NCBI GenBank assembly: GCA_008477525.1
Contig: SPDT01000004.1
Coordinates: 3,658,001-3,722,000, forward strand
Direction of reading: 5' to 3'
Source: Hypomyces perniciosus
Lineage: Eukaryota > Ascomycota > Sordariomycetes > Hypocreales > Hypocreaceae
DNA: 64,000 bases
The position numbers were made by a program, and so were the translations under genes. Below the pieces are notes generated by a model. That model saw only the letters and a program-made list of their open reading frames with translations, ran no database searches and had not been told where the DNA came from. Positions 12,894-25,100 of the stretch are shown one piece after another (the stretch's first letter is position 1; each line of letters opens with the position of its first letter).

Positions 12894-15800
12894 GGCTTCT
12901 GTCTTTGCGCAAGGTCACGAGCCGAACCGCGAACTGGTCGAGAACAGCTTGCCGCAGGCGCGTTGACCCAAAGATTTCCGAGGGATTGGCAGATGCTGAT
13001 GATACGAGTATAGTATGCGAACGCGGTCTGCGGTTGGTACTCGGCAGGGACTCGGCACTTGGAATAATATGAGAATAGTAATTGCAGTGGACGATCGCCC
13101 AACTGTCTCGTGAAAGCAACGTCGTTGACTGTCCTTTGGGTACCAGGATGTCGGTTCCCCCGCTCTCGGTTGGGCTGGGAATAATAATACTAATAAACCA
13201 AGGCGGGTTGGTGGTGGTCTTGGTTCACAGGCCAAAAAAGAGAGACCCGTGAGTATGGTGGACAGTGCGTCTTGGCGAGCCGTAGCGTAAATAACAGGCG
13301 ATCGATCCCGTGATAATATCAATCCTTGATAGTTTTGTCACTTGTCGATTCCAGAATCAACGACGACAACTGGAGTGATGGGATTTCTCGGCCCGTTGGC
13401 TATTTTAACCGGCTGATGATGACCGTTTCGTTTCCCTCTTTTCCAATAGTAAGGACTATTACTCGCGTAGCTCTGAGAAGATGTCGATAAGAATCCGCGG
13501 GCGATTACGAGTAAGTTCGGAGCAAAATGGGGTAGTAGTGCTGATTACTCGTAAAATAATATCGCCTGGCTCTTTGTCGTTCCTAGCAAGGCACCGTAGC
13601 TTCTCCTCTTTTTTGCGTCATATACAATCCGGCCGGCCGAATATTATTTTTAGTCTCAGTGTGATGAGATCCCGAATAGCGAAGCGTGAAGGCATCAAAA
13701 TGTGATAAAGAGCAGGTTGCAGCTGCGTGTGTTGCAAAACTTGTAAGCGGACCATACGGGCTGCCGGGCGCTATCGACGAGCCAAGGTGACGGGTTGAGC
13801 GGCGTGCATCTGGCTGGGAAGCAAAGCACGCAAAATTAACCAGCGAGTGGATAAGAGACAGGGAAGGGGGGCAAAAGCCGTGGCTTGCAGAGTGCTACTA
13901 GTAGTATTATGTAGTATTAGTAGTAAAAAGGGCAAAAAGAATCGGGACTGGCCCTTGTTCTAGGGGTGAAGCATCGTGGTTTTTGGGACATGGAACATTG
14001 AAATCACAGGCTTGGCTGCCGCAGTCTGCCACAGTCTGCCAGCGTCACCTCGACTCCAAACGCCGAGAGAAACCAGCAGACGAAGCAGACGAAGCAGACG
14101 AAGCAGGCTGGGGCCAAGAAGGGAATCAGGGGGGATTGGGGGTACGGATACGGAGTCGATACGGGGTGTACGGAGTAGTTACAGAGCAAACCACTCCCCC
14201 CAGTCCCCTTGGATTGCCTGCAAAACTTGTCAGGATGTGACCTGAGATGCGTCGCTGCCGTCGTGGAACCAGAACCAGGGGTGGCCACCAATGTCGCAGG
14301 CCGATGGTGGGCTGTGGCTTGCGCCGTCGCGTGGCCTTTGCTGTTGGGCCGTCTTTTCTTTGGATTCTGGGGCTCTGGGGTGCGTTTGCCTTTTTGGCCC
14401 TTTAACGAGAGCGTACGAGTATTACTTCGTACTCCACTCGTAGAGAATCCCGAGCCAAGCCAGGGTAGTAGTACTACTACCTGACCCATAATGCCATGCT
14501 GCTCGTATAATCGACGGGATATTCGTTGTTTCCGTGCCGCGTGGTATTGTGTGTGTGATGTGAATGGGTGAAACTTGTTGGAAGCAGTCACCAAATCAGG
14601 GCCAGGGCTCAATTTTTTTTTGCCCGAGGAAAGCCTAGAAAGGACCCGTAGACATGCAGCCCAAGACTCTGGGCACTCTGGATCATAATCCCTTTGGGCC
14701 ATTGAACGTTGGTGGATGACTTCATTGTTCCAGCCACGTGCCCCAAACTATCAGAAGCCCCCATCAGAACAAGAGAAGCAACAAAAAAAACATGCTCTTT
14801 TTGTTCTTGGCAGAAAATGATGCCCTTGGAAGCTCATCTCTTCCAGCACAACTCTTGCCGCATCATCCTATCTATCCATCTATCCATCCATCTATGCGAT
14901 GCTCTTGTTCCCTGACGTTTACGAGTACTCGTACGTCTCTTTGTCTGCTGTACAACACAGCACTTGCATGGAACTTTTCAGGGGGCCCAGCTTGGCGAAC
15001 GTGCGCTGTACCGCTATGCTACTATTCTGGGACACAGAACGTTACGAGTACAGTGCCCGAAATCAGCGGTTTGGGGCGGCTCACTGATTGGCCACAGGCG
15101 CCTCTAGGGGAAATTCTTGCATGTGGCGACGGCGCGTACCTTTTTGGCCGCCCCTGAAGCGAAAACCAGCTCCAACAACCCAGAATCCAGAACTTCCATG
15201 ATCCATGCTCAACGCTAACTAGCACCAACCAACCACCCGAGGCCCAGCCCTTTGGGCACCTACGAGATGATGTGTGTATGTGGAGCCTCTCCCGTGCTAT
15301 TAAGCGCCGTGGAAAGTGTTGGTTGATGTGCAAACTGCAGGCTAATGCCCTTAGCTCATCCCTCCCGAGAGCGGATTGGATGGGCATCATGGGAGACTGG
15401 CTGGGTGATGAAGATGATGGTGTCGTCGTTCATTCCCAGCAACTATTTTTAACCGCTCCTGGGACCCGAGCATCAGGAGATGGATGATGACCTTCACCGC
15501 TCGGATCCTGAGCAGCAACGAGTGGATAAAAACTCGGTCTTGGTGCCTCGTTCTGGATAGTAGATGGACAGGGTCCCATGGCTTCAATGCCATCACCACC
15601 AATGGCCATGCTTCGTGGGCTCTCGTCCTGCAGGGGAAAAAGAACCGTTGACATCACTTTCCCTTGCGACGGCGCCTGGATGAATCTAAGTATAGAAGCA
15701 CATCGGGGATAACCTCACCATCGCCCTTATGCAAGTCGGTTGACTTTCATCACAGGTCCGGCGGTCTTGGAGCTGAAATACCAATTGCCTCTCAGCTTAT

Positions 15801-17005
15801 TAGCTTTCCCAATAGGCCAGTGGACGCTTGAAGTGGGCGAATCGAACTGTCACTCAGATGGACTCAATGGAGCCCTTAGATACTCGACAACTTCATCCCC
15901 ACATTCTCACCACTTGTATCAGTCCTCGACGCGCCGAGGCTTTACATCTCACTCTCCAGCCGAGATTTGGACCCATGGATGGATGAATTCTTCATCGTGG
16001 GCCTGCTAACTAGAGAGGCACAGCGACGTCATCATACTTGGTCTCCTCGTTAGCTCAACGCTATGCAGAATCACTCGATCGTCCGCCCTGATGAGTTTTG
16101 TTGGAATCCTATAGCACATGCAGGTGTGGAGGGTTGCGCGTATGCATCACATCGCCTGACCAGCATGGAACATTCGACGCGGTCTCATGCTGGTGTCACT
16201 ATCGGGTCTGATCGTCCGATATCTGCCGAGAATCAGGCTTCCAAGCCTATTGCATAGACATGATTTCTATTTTCTTGATGGCATCACTGCATTCATCATC
16301 AGCACTCTCATCTGATCTCTCATGCACAGGACGAGCCAAATATCTTGGCATCCCGTGTTACGCAAGCCGTTACCTACAACTGCCAAATACGCATCAGCCA
16401 TCATATGCAAGCAAGATGAGACCTGCTTGATCCCCCTTAGTTGACATTTCAACGCCCTCTTGCCAGGACAAGGCTCCTTTGCGGCTCTTCCATGGAACGG
16501 TCCTTCATTATGGTTTTCACTAGCTCCTGCCAGGATCAGATGGAAAGCGAAATGTTGCTGTATTACGTTTGATCGATACAAAGTACTACTGTACTGAACA
16601 GACCCTATATGGTAGCACCGAGGAAGTCTCGGAGCCGACCATGTGTCAGCCTCTGCCGGAGAAACAACGCCCTGAAAGTTTTGACTTTTCACATTTCCCC
16701 TCCATCATCTATCCCTAGCCCTACGTCTGCTACACAAGTCCATTAGGGTTGTTTTAAAGTCCCCAAAACACCACGTGTTGTCTAGAAACAGGGAGGCATA
16801 AAGGCTCGATTGCCAAATCTCCATGACATGAAAGCCACGAGAGATTATCCGAGACGCAGCAAGTTTAACAAACTTAGAAAATAAGCGAGAAGAATAAAAA
16901 GCAAAAAGGAGGAGGACATGATGTTTAGTAACTGGTGCTTGTTTTGCCCGTTCATTTCATATCGTTTCATATCATTTCATGAGAAGGGTAGAGAGTCGGA
17001 TGCTA
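12894..17005. other. Gene-poor interval upstream of noxR
   Basis: About 4.1 kb lacks any frame with family features or a coherent exon chain. It holds the noxR promoter, the 9-bp repeat at 14075-14106, and TACGGAGTA-type elements near 14130-14170 and 14408-14435. The rightmost part is the 3' flank of the copper chaperone gene. Confidence 0.45.
14075..14106. repeat. 9-bp tandem repeat (AGCAGACGA)n
   Basis: Just over three perfect copies of AGCAGACGA lie in non-coding DNA. It is a minisatellite-like tract and possibly polymorphic. Confidence 0.7.
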
Positions 17006-18334
17006 TCACAACATACCCTTCTCAACTTCATCCTTCCTCTCCTCCCAGAGAGTCTTACCCGTGCATGAACATACCGTCTTATCATTATCCCACATACCCG
17101 CACTCCTTGCAATAACACCAACAACGGTATTCTCATCGTTTTTCAGCGGCCCGCCGATGCTTTCATCTTGTCTCGTAAGAACCATGGCATGGCCAATGAC
17201 CTCCCAGATCCGAAAATCGTGGTCCACAAAGGCTGCGCCCCGTCCGTCTTCTGAGACTTCTATTACCCCGAGCGAGCCCTTTGGTTGCTGCTGATTTCCG
17301 CCTGCCCAGACAGGGCCGGTTGATGCCGCACCGTACTTGAGATCTCCATATTCTCGGATTGTTGCCCGATACGTGCCCGGTGCGACGCCTCGGAGAGTTA
17401 GGTCTACCAGTGTGCGCTCGGGACTGACTTGTACCATCCGAGCCAGGCCTCTTACTTCGCGGCTGGGCTCATCATCGGGTTGGCTTTCTTGTTGCAGGTC
17501 CGCGAACGTCTCAAGAATGCTCACGGCAGCGCCTGAGTGGTTGCCCGTGTCAGCTCATGTCTCTCATTTCAGCCCACTCTCAAGTCAACATCTCATCCCA
17601 TTCTCAGCTCACTAGATCATCAGATCAAAAGAAGGGCATCCCGAGATGATGATTCCTTGGAAAGGCTTGGATTCCTGAAACGTACTGTTTGAGCCGCCGG
17701 ACCCGCGGAGGATCGCATCCCTCCCTGTTGCCTGAATAGCTTCAACGATAGCAGATGGCGCGACTGCGGCGGTATGGCCCGATACGTTAGCCTTGAGCAC
17801 AAAGAAACAGCAATGTTTCTGAATCACAGCCCCCCTCCCCTAACTAGCCGCACTCACCGGAGCCTTCCACCGCTATCAGTTGGTCCTTCAGGTTGCCATC
17901 AACTTTGGTGACGCCTCCGAGTTTGTAGAGGGAGTCTGAAACGGCTTTGACACAGCCGTCACAGGACAACGGAACCGCAAAGAGGGTCTGTTTGCTCGGT
18001 GTTTCATCAGTCCTCCTCTCTGAAACGCATGAAGTTATTCTGTCCTTTTGTTCTCTTTCTCTTGTTTATGAATTCCTTCTCTGGCCAAAACAAAGAAGCC
18101 TACCTGAAAACTGTGGCTGACAGTCATGTTGCCTTGTCATTGAATCATCAGCATCCAGCGTGGGGGTACGTGTAAAATGAACTGCTGCGGAGGGGTAGCA
18201 AATGTACCTGTCAAAGATGCTGGTGTTTCTTGGGAAACCTGGCGAGAGGCTTTATAACGATATGCAGAATAGCCAGCCAGTAAACTCAACGAAGCAGTCA
18301 AGACCTTGGGAGTTGCAATGCCCTTGAGCGACAT
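17006..18334 (-). CDS. CCS1: Copper chaperone for superoxide dismutase (CCS1/Lys7), with an extra N-terminal exon
   Basis: Five minus-strand exons fit: 18334-18208, 18132-18104, 17987-17858, 17763-17686 and 17532-17006 (296 residues). Starting instead at the second-exon ATG (18127, MTVSHSFQTLFAV) gives 252 residues, the usual length for the family. Domain 1 has the copper site SCDGC. Domain 2 is SOD1-like (VQVSPERTLVDLTLRGVAPG, GDLKYGAASTGPVW, VIGHAMVLTRQDE). Domain 3 has the CxC motif in VCSCTGKTLWEERK. It loads copper and forms the disulfide in Cu/Zn-SOD in the cytosol and intermembrane space. The upstream exon adds 43 residues with a hydrophobic stretch (VLTASLSLLAGYSAYRY), and its intron has a GCTGATG branch motif. 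Whether that exon is used in vivo is not known. It diverges from the uL13m gene. Confidence 0.92.
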
Positions 18335-18655
18335 TTATTTATGAGATTTGAAGCTGCTTTGAAATCCATTTTTGGATGTGATGATAGGCATGCCCGGATT
18401 TCGCGGTCTCCGGAGTGTGGGGCAAAGGCGGCCCGAGTTCGCTATTGTCCAATATCATGTGACTTGCGGGATGCTGAGTCAGCGCCTAGGAAGCCGCAAT
18501 TGGATCTGCAAACTTGGGTTTTGATGGTCGTGATGGCAGTTGAGCTTTTGGTGAAGCCCCAACGGTGACGTCTCTGCCACATTCGGTGCACTTGTACCGA
18601 TTCTTTCAGTCCGACATCTAGTGGATGAGGCATTGAGTCCTCACAGACTGTCAAG
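18335..18655. promoter_or_regulatory. Divergent promoter of CCS1 and MRPL23
   Basis: This is 321 bases between two divergent ATGs. It contains TGACTTGCGGGATGCTGAGTCAGC around 18461-18484, where TGAGTCAGC resembles an AP-1/bZIP (Yap1 or Gcn4 type) site. The factor assignment is inference. Confidence 0.4.
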
Positions 18656-19250
18656 ATGTCCCAAACACTCGGCTTAGTAGGTCTCCTAACCCCAGAATTC
18701 TTTCATGGCAGTCCTTCTAACTATTCTTCAGACAAAACTCGCCTACTCTCGAGTATGGCACTCCGTCTCCGCCTCCGCCCTTCACCCAACTCTCTCCACC
18801 AAGCCGGATGTCACACCCCCTTCGCTCGGCCGCCTAGCATCCCGGATTGCCGTGCTGCTCATGGGCAAGCACAAACCCACATTCGACCCGTCAAGCGACT
18901 GCGGCGACTACGTCGTCGTGACCAACTGCGCGGCGCTGCACACCACAGGGCGGAAGAAGTGGCAGAAGACATACTACCGACACACGACCCGGCCCGGTAG
19001 CTTGAAAGCCGTGACGATGGATGTGCTGATGGAGAAGCATGGTGGCTCAGAGGTCTTGCGGAAGGCGGTTAGCGGGATGTTGCCGAAGAACAGGTTGAGG
19101 GATAAGAGGCTGGCGAGGTTGAAGGCCTTTGAGGGGGAGGCGCATCCGTACAAGCAGAACTTGATCCGGTTTGGGGGTGTGGTTGTTGGTAAGGAGGGAT
19201 GGGAGAAGGCCGTTGAGGCGATACGGGATACGGACAAGGATAGGTTATGA
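18656..19250 (+). CDS. MRPL23: Mitochondrial ribosomal protein uL13m
   Basis: Two exons, 18656-18676 and 18732-19250, give 179 residues. The first exon codes MSQTLGL and is needed because the fungal family begins MSQ..G before an LAYSRVWH-type segment. The longer open frame starting at 18705 would replace it with intron sequence. Diagnostic uL13 motifs are GRLASRIAVLLMGKHKP, DCGDYVVVTNC, KKWQKTYYRHTTRPG, and KAVSGMLPKNRLR followed by RLKAFEGEAHPY. It is a structural protein of the large mitoribosomal subunit. The gene shares a short promoter with CCS1. Confidence 0.95.
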
Positions 19251-19577
19251 GGGAGATGACGAGATGGATGCAATGATTTGGTAGAATTCTTGTACTATTT
19301 GTACTATATATTGGGTGTCATGACCTTTCATGAAGCATATGGGAAAGACGGTCTTTACTTACTAAAGGGAACACATTTCAACCTACGGACAGCAAATGAC
19401 AGGAAGCTACATGAAGGGGCTTATACCCAAGCATATGATTGATTTACCCAATTGAGTTGATTTATCCAAACGCTACGTAAGAATGTCATGACAAAGACAT
19501 GTTGTCTAACCAAAGTTCCAGCCGTTGCTCATGCCATATCCTGAACCCAAGTCCCGAGGACAAAAAGAAAACATGGT
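19251..19577. other. Convergent 3' flanks of MRPL23 and uricase
   Basis: AT-rich spacer with no gene seen. Confidence 0.4.
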
Positions 19578-20563
19578 TTACAGACGCGAGCCTCGCTCCG
19601 GGGATGTGCCGCGAGCAACTTCGCACTTGATGAGCCCATTGGGGCTTGTCTGAGGGACATACACCTCGGCGTCCTTGCCGGTGTTTTTCAGACCCTTGTG
19701 CCAGCTCAGGTCTGACATTATGAAAGTTAGCTATTTCCTCTTTTATGGATGGGTATTTGGAACATTAAGGGATGCTTACCGAGCTCGAAATAGTGCTTGT
19801 TGGGGAGTGAATAGCCAACAGTCTCTGTCTCAGGCACGACGGCCAGGATCTGCTCGCACATCTTGTACATGGTGTTCTGCACACTGGCGCTCTCATCCTC
19901 AGCAAACGTCTTGAGGGTGATGTTGCGCGCCTCATTCCACACCTGGTTAAACTTGGGCGCCGCCTCCTGGACAGCCTTGACGTCGGCAAACGTCTTCCAC
20001 TTCCAGCTGGCATCGACATCCGTAGACAAGATGCGGTCCCACGTCTCCCCCAGGGTGGTGTACTCATCGCGCACAAAGCCATGGAACGCCGATCCCGTGC
20101 TCTTCAGCACCGTCAGGCCGACGATGGAGCTGGTCAACGCAATGCCCTCCTTGCGCGTCACCCGCGCCTCGACATTGCGCGTCTCCTCGCCGTCGCGCAA
20201 GAAGCTGTATGGATGCGGCTTGCCGTCGATCTCCACGCGCGTCCAGCGGTGGGTGATGACCTTGACGTTGGCGGCGTGGATGTGGCTGTACGTTTCGATG
20301 AAGTGGCTCCCCAGGATTGCGGCGTAGAGCTCAGGGGGGTTGACGGGGTTTTGCTTGGCCGTGATGTAGATTGTGTTTTTGATGGAGTCGGTGGCGACGA
20401 CGACGCTGTTGTCGCCTTTTGTGTAGGAGGTTGCGATGTCGCCCTCGAGAAGACAGCTCACGGTCATTTCGGTGACGGTGTGGACGCCGGTGGTGGCGTC
20501 ACGGTCCGTCTTGAGGACGCGGACATTGTCCTTGCCATAGCGGGCGGAAGAGACGAAGGCCAT
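19578..20563 (-). CDS. uaZ: Uricase (urate oxidase), peroxisomal
   Basis: Two minus-strand exons, 20563-19780 and 19711-19578, give 305 residues, close to the usual length of about 300. It oxidises urate to 5-hydroxyisourate with O2, releasing H2O2, as a cofactor-free T-fold enzyme in purine use. Family features are ARYGKDNVRVLK (with the conserved YGK), the catalytic Thr region SYTKGDNSVVVATDSIKNT, VKVITHRWTRVEIDGKPHPY, GLTVLKSTGSAFHGFVRDEYTTL and SLPNKHYFEL. The second exon ends in SRL, a peroxisomal PTS1 signal. The symbol uaZ is the Aspergillus nidulans name. In fungi the gene is typically induced by uric acid and repressed by ammonium. I saw no site that proves that here. Confidence 0.95.
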
Positions 20564-22171
20564 GGTTGTGATGGGTGAAGTGAGAGGATGAGCGTCAGAC
20601 AGACAGCGAATATATATAAGTAGAAGCAGAAGTAGCGGTAGAAGTAGATAAGCAGCCGCAGTTGGAAACTCAATCGCTCCGCTACTAGTCTAGTCTGAAT
20701 AGCTTTCCGTACTGAATGGATGGCGATGATGGATAGGATGTGATGTAAGACGTTCGCCAGCAGAGAGTGAGGATCATTCTCCCATATATACGACGCAGTC
20801 CAGCCTACGGATCACACTACCGAACACCTCCGCCCGGAGATGGCCTCGCAAACGAGGCTCATAAGGAGCACGAACCCACCGGATCTGCAACATAGCGGCC
20901 AGCTTTGGAGCACGTCAAGTCCCCCCCGGCAAGCAGGCACCCGGCCGATGAAGCGATGGTGTTGGAGGCTTTGGAGTCCGGAGCCCGCCGATTCCCAGAG
21001 ACGCGGCACACCGGCCTAGGGCTGGTTCTGGGCGCTGGTTCGCCGCGGAGAGTTTGTTGATGGGGCCATGTTTTGTTATGCGGGCGTGGATCCCGACTCT
21101 GACAGAGTTGAGAGGTCATAACTAACAGTAGTACTACAGAGGAGGAATTTGCTGTGAACTAGTGGGAAACGTGGGTGCTGATGAACTGATAAGTCGTTGA
21201 AGAAGAGTCTCCATTATCAGATCATGTTGGATCGGGGCGTGTTTTAGTGAAGATGCTTGCTTATTCATTGCGTTGTCTCACATGGCAGCGATATCGCTAT
21301 CAGCTTGCATCTGCTTATAGATACCGGTCACCAGCCACACAACGCTTTGCTAGTTGAAGATATGATCATGTTTCGTTTCTGCAGCACGAACAGATGATTC
21401 TGGGGAGTCTGTCTGGCGTTTGACTTGTCATATCTCCAATCCATGTACTTACACCACCAGAGATGCATTCGTTTACAATCATAGACATCCATGGACTCAT
21501 ATCTAATACGAGTACTACGGAGTACTAGTGGGGCAAATGGCGGAGGTGTCGCTGTGCCACAGCACTCACCCGCCCCCCCAGGCTCTCCCTCCCTCACTAT
21601 CGACAGCGCTACCATCATCCGGCTTAGTGGCCCAGCAGCCCTGTAATGGTAGCGTAGCGCTGATGAGTGCGGAGCCAAGGCGCCTTGCTCCAACGACCGC
21701 TCATCCAAAGCGTCATTCAATCTTCGCGAAATCCAAACAATGGCATCTGCTGTCGACGCTGAATCGTGACTGTTTGGGGACATTCGCTCGGTCTAACGGT
21801 TTCGTCCGTCACTCATTATTTTTGCCACAATTGTGCCTCACTCCATCTCATACTCTGTTGATCCCCCACGACCTGCGAACGTCGAACTGCACCACCACCG
21901 CCTTGCAACTCCGTCTTCAGCTGCCACTGACCTTAGGCTTTCGGGCTTGGTTTTTTTCTCCTCCGCCGCGCAAATCCACCGTTCGCTGGGCGAATCTTGC
22001 TTTTCTCCATTCTACACAGCTGCCCCCAGTCGAATCGGCCTCGAGCCGCGCCAGTCGAACAACATAAAAAAAAGGAAGACATAAACGCCGCACGTCTCCG
22101 TACCAGCAACATACGAATGCATAACGACTATTAGAGGGCATAGTCCCGTCGGTGGGCCGGTCGCCATCGCC
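20564..22171. promoter_or_regulatory. Divergent upstream region of uricase and Rictor
   Basis: 1.6 kb without a supported gene. It carries a palindromic cluster at 21508-21528 (CGAGTACTACGGAGTACTAG) and a T/C-rich leader before the Rictor start. It presumably holds both promoters and 5' UTRs. Confidence 0.45.
22117..22134 (+). other. Five-codon upstream ORF before the Rictor gene
   Basis: An ATG at 22117 opens a five-codon frame (M-H-N-D-Y) closed by TAG, ending 37 bases before the Rictor ATG at 22172. It would be a uORF if transcription starts upstream of it, which is not shown. Confidence 0.4.
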
Positions 22172-25100
22172 ATGCTGGCTAGCTCATCTTCGAGTCAAAG
22201 GGGCTTGACCGCGTCTAGCCAGCCCTCGCAACCGAGTTTAAAGCAGAACGAGTACGCACAGCCGATCGGACGGACAAGCTTCGATCGAGATGGGCTGCAG
22301 CCTCCCAATGGCGGGGCCGCGAGGACCTTGGCAGCTTCGGCTGTCTCGTCGTTCGCTCCTCGGGGAAGCAGCCTCAATCCCAGCGTAGGGCCTGGGAGCT
22401 TCAGCTCAGATCTGCGTAGCCAGATGATGCCGAGCCGCATCGGGGGCAGAGTGGACGTGGGGTCCGCGTACCCCAACTCTTTCATGGACAAATTGGACGA
22501 GGATGACAAGACGTCTGCTGTGGAACATACCCTTGCGGTGCTGAGGGACAAACTAAACAGAGAGATGAAGATCAAGGAGGGCAGCGAGAACATGCTCGAG
22601 GCACTCAATCTGAAAAAGGCGAAGCAGACCAAGGAACAGCGACAGAGAGTCGAGGCCGAACTGAGCGCCAGCAATCTACGCATCAAGGAGTTGCGACAGA
22701 TGATCTCGGATGCCCAGCAGAACAAGATAGCGACTCCAAGCACACCCAGCCGGAAGAACCGAAACCAGGACACGATACTGCAACGCTCCCCTCACAGCGT
22801 TCGATCAGCCTTGGGTTCAGATGTGGAAGAGGCGACCGAGAGTCCAACATTTGCTTTGGCCGAGCTTTTACAGGCGCTCGAGGTTGAAGGCATGGTACCA
22901 GAGTATTATGTGTGCCGCGCAAATCTACTCGTCGACTTGTTCAAGCGGCATCCAACGCTAAAGTATGACCTCGTGTGGTCCGTGTTTGGAATACGTGTGC
23001 AGATGATGCTGTTAAGCGAAAGCCGGGAGGTTGTGGCGGCCGGCTATCGCGCGACAAGATATGCGATATCCGATCAGAACTCCCTCAAGAAGATTCGGGC
23101 CCTAAACACAGACTACTTGGTAATACGGTATGTTTTAAACATTAGATAGTCTGCTAAAAAGGTTTATATGTTGACAGTATTATCAGATCATTAAACAACT
23201 ATCGGAAGGCTGACGTGGAGCGCGAGCAAGCTCTAAAATTCGTGCGAGCGTTCCTTGACGTTAAGGGTGGAGTGAAGGAAATCTCACGGGCCGTCGTGCG
23301 GACCATTGTAGCCGTTGCAGAGTTCGGGGAAGACCGCCCTGCAGGAACGCAAGTTGCTGAACAAAACATTGATCGACTACGGCCAATATGCATTGAGACT
23401 CTTGCAGAGATCATGGTGCGAGATCCTCGTCTGCTGCTTGCGTCGGGTGGTCTGGGGCCGCTCTCTGAGGCCCTCGCTGAGGGGACGTACAAAGCCCCTG
23501 AGAGTCTTGCATCGGCTTTCCTATTCCTGTTGGATACGCCGCAGAGGCGGAAATACATCCAGCCAGGGTACGGCTTAGATGTCGTTTTCAATGCCTTCAC
23601 CGACCAGTTGTCGGGCAGTGAAGCCATATTGAAGCAGAACTGCAAGGCCATATCAATCGCTATGCGGTCATGGTCAGGCCTCATGACTCTCTGCATGTAC
23701 GAATTTCGGTCCATTCGATCACTCATTATGAGCATGCTTCTTCCAAATCCCGCCCTTCGAGACACAGTCTTGGATCTGCTCTTCTCGCTATTGCGCATCA
23801 AGCCACCCGCTTGGGCAGTTTCATTCCTCGCAGGGCGCAGGTTAACAACGTTCGGAAGAGTCACCAGCCTGAAAGCTGAGAGTAAGGACAGAGGTTATCT
23901 CGAAGAGGAGACTGGAGAACAGAATTTTGTGGATCATTACACGGCGCTCATTCTAGCTATCCTCATCAGATCGGGACTTGTCCCGTGCCTTTTGCAGGTT
24001 GCACGATCTGAGGACGACACAATGTTGAAGCGCAAGACAACCCTCTTGATCGGCGAGGCACTAAAGCTGGCAGCCCGATTGCTTCCTCCATCATGGAGCG
24101 CAGAACTACAACTCTTGCCGGAGTTATTCTCGGCAGCGGCAAAGTTCGGTGGCAGTGATCAGTTCGTCGCGTCCGGCATTGTCTACCAAATCAGCAGTAT
24201 CAATCGAACCTTGTACAGAAGCGCTCCAACAGATTCCTTAGCTGGCATTCTACCCTCCAGCGACAGCATGAACGACTTGGCCTTACTCGACGATCAACGT
24301 AAAGCTGGTTCCGCGGTGGTGTTCGATGATGCCTCGTTCCGCCAACTGCTCATTGATACCGGCGTGCTTAACAGCTCCAACTACTCGAAGTGGAACTGGG
24401 AGAACATTATGAAAGTAATCGATGGCCCCCTCCAGGTCGGGAAGCGGCTCGAAGAGGCAATCAAGGCCTCCAAGTTTATGAAGAGGATCATGAGTTTCTA
24501 CCGTCCGTTCAAATACAAATTCTCAGATATCAGGAACACTAGGAACACGCAAAAATACGTCAGAGCTGGGTGTGCCCTAATACACTCCCTGCTCCAGTCT
24601 CCCGAGGGCGTCAAATTTTTGGCGGACAGCAAGTTACTAAGGCAGATCGCGGAATGTTTGGCTCAATGCGATCCGGTAAGCTCTGTCGATAAACACTGTG
24701 AGAACACTTTATTAACATTAGCCCAGACGAGCGGACTTACTGCCCAGTACCCTATGTTTTCCAAGGACAGGTTAACCGATACGCTTTGTGCTGGTTATTT
24801 CCCCATGCTTGGCGTCTTGACCAGTGATCCAAAAGGGCTTGTCATGCTGGAAAGATGGAGGATGTTCAACATGATGTACCACATCTACGATCTAACACAG
24901 CGCCCTGACCTTGTCAAGCTTCTGCTCTCGAATTTCGACTATAGCCTCCAAGGTCATCATCGCATTTTGCTATCCAAGGCACTCACTGCTGGAACTAAGG
25001 AAATTCGGATACATGCCACAAACACGCTCCGGAAATGTACCCTCCGGAGAGTTCCTTCTATCAACGGCCAAGGCGAAGTGAGCGATTCAAAATGGGCTAT

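Noticed and set aside
14004..14702. 232-codon minus-strand open frame
   Set aside because: Low-complexity translation of a repeat and G/C-rich non-coding DNA, with no motifs and no supporting exons.
18705..18731. Alternative start of uL13m (MAVLLTILQ)
   Set aside because: This sequence lies in the first intron; the MSQTLGL exon restores the conserved family N-terminus.
19863..20578. Long plus-strand open frames of 154-165 codons
   Set aside because: They lie antisense to the well-supported uricase coding exon and show no family features; they arise from its codon bias.
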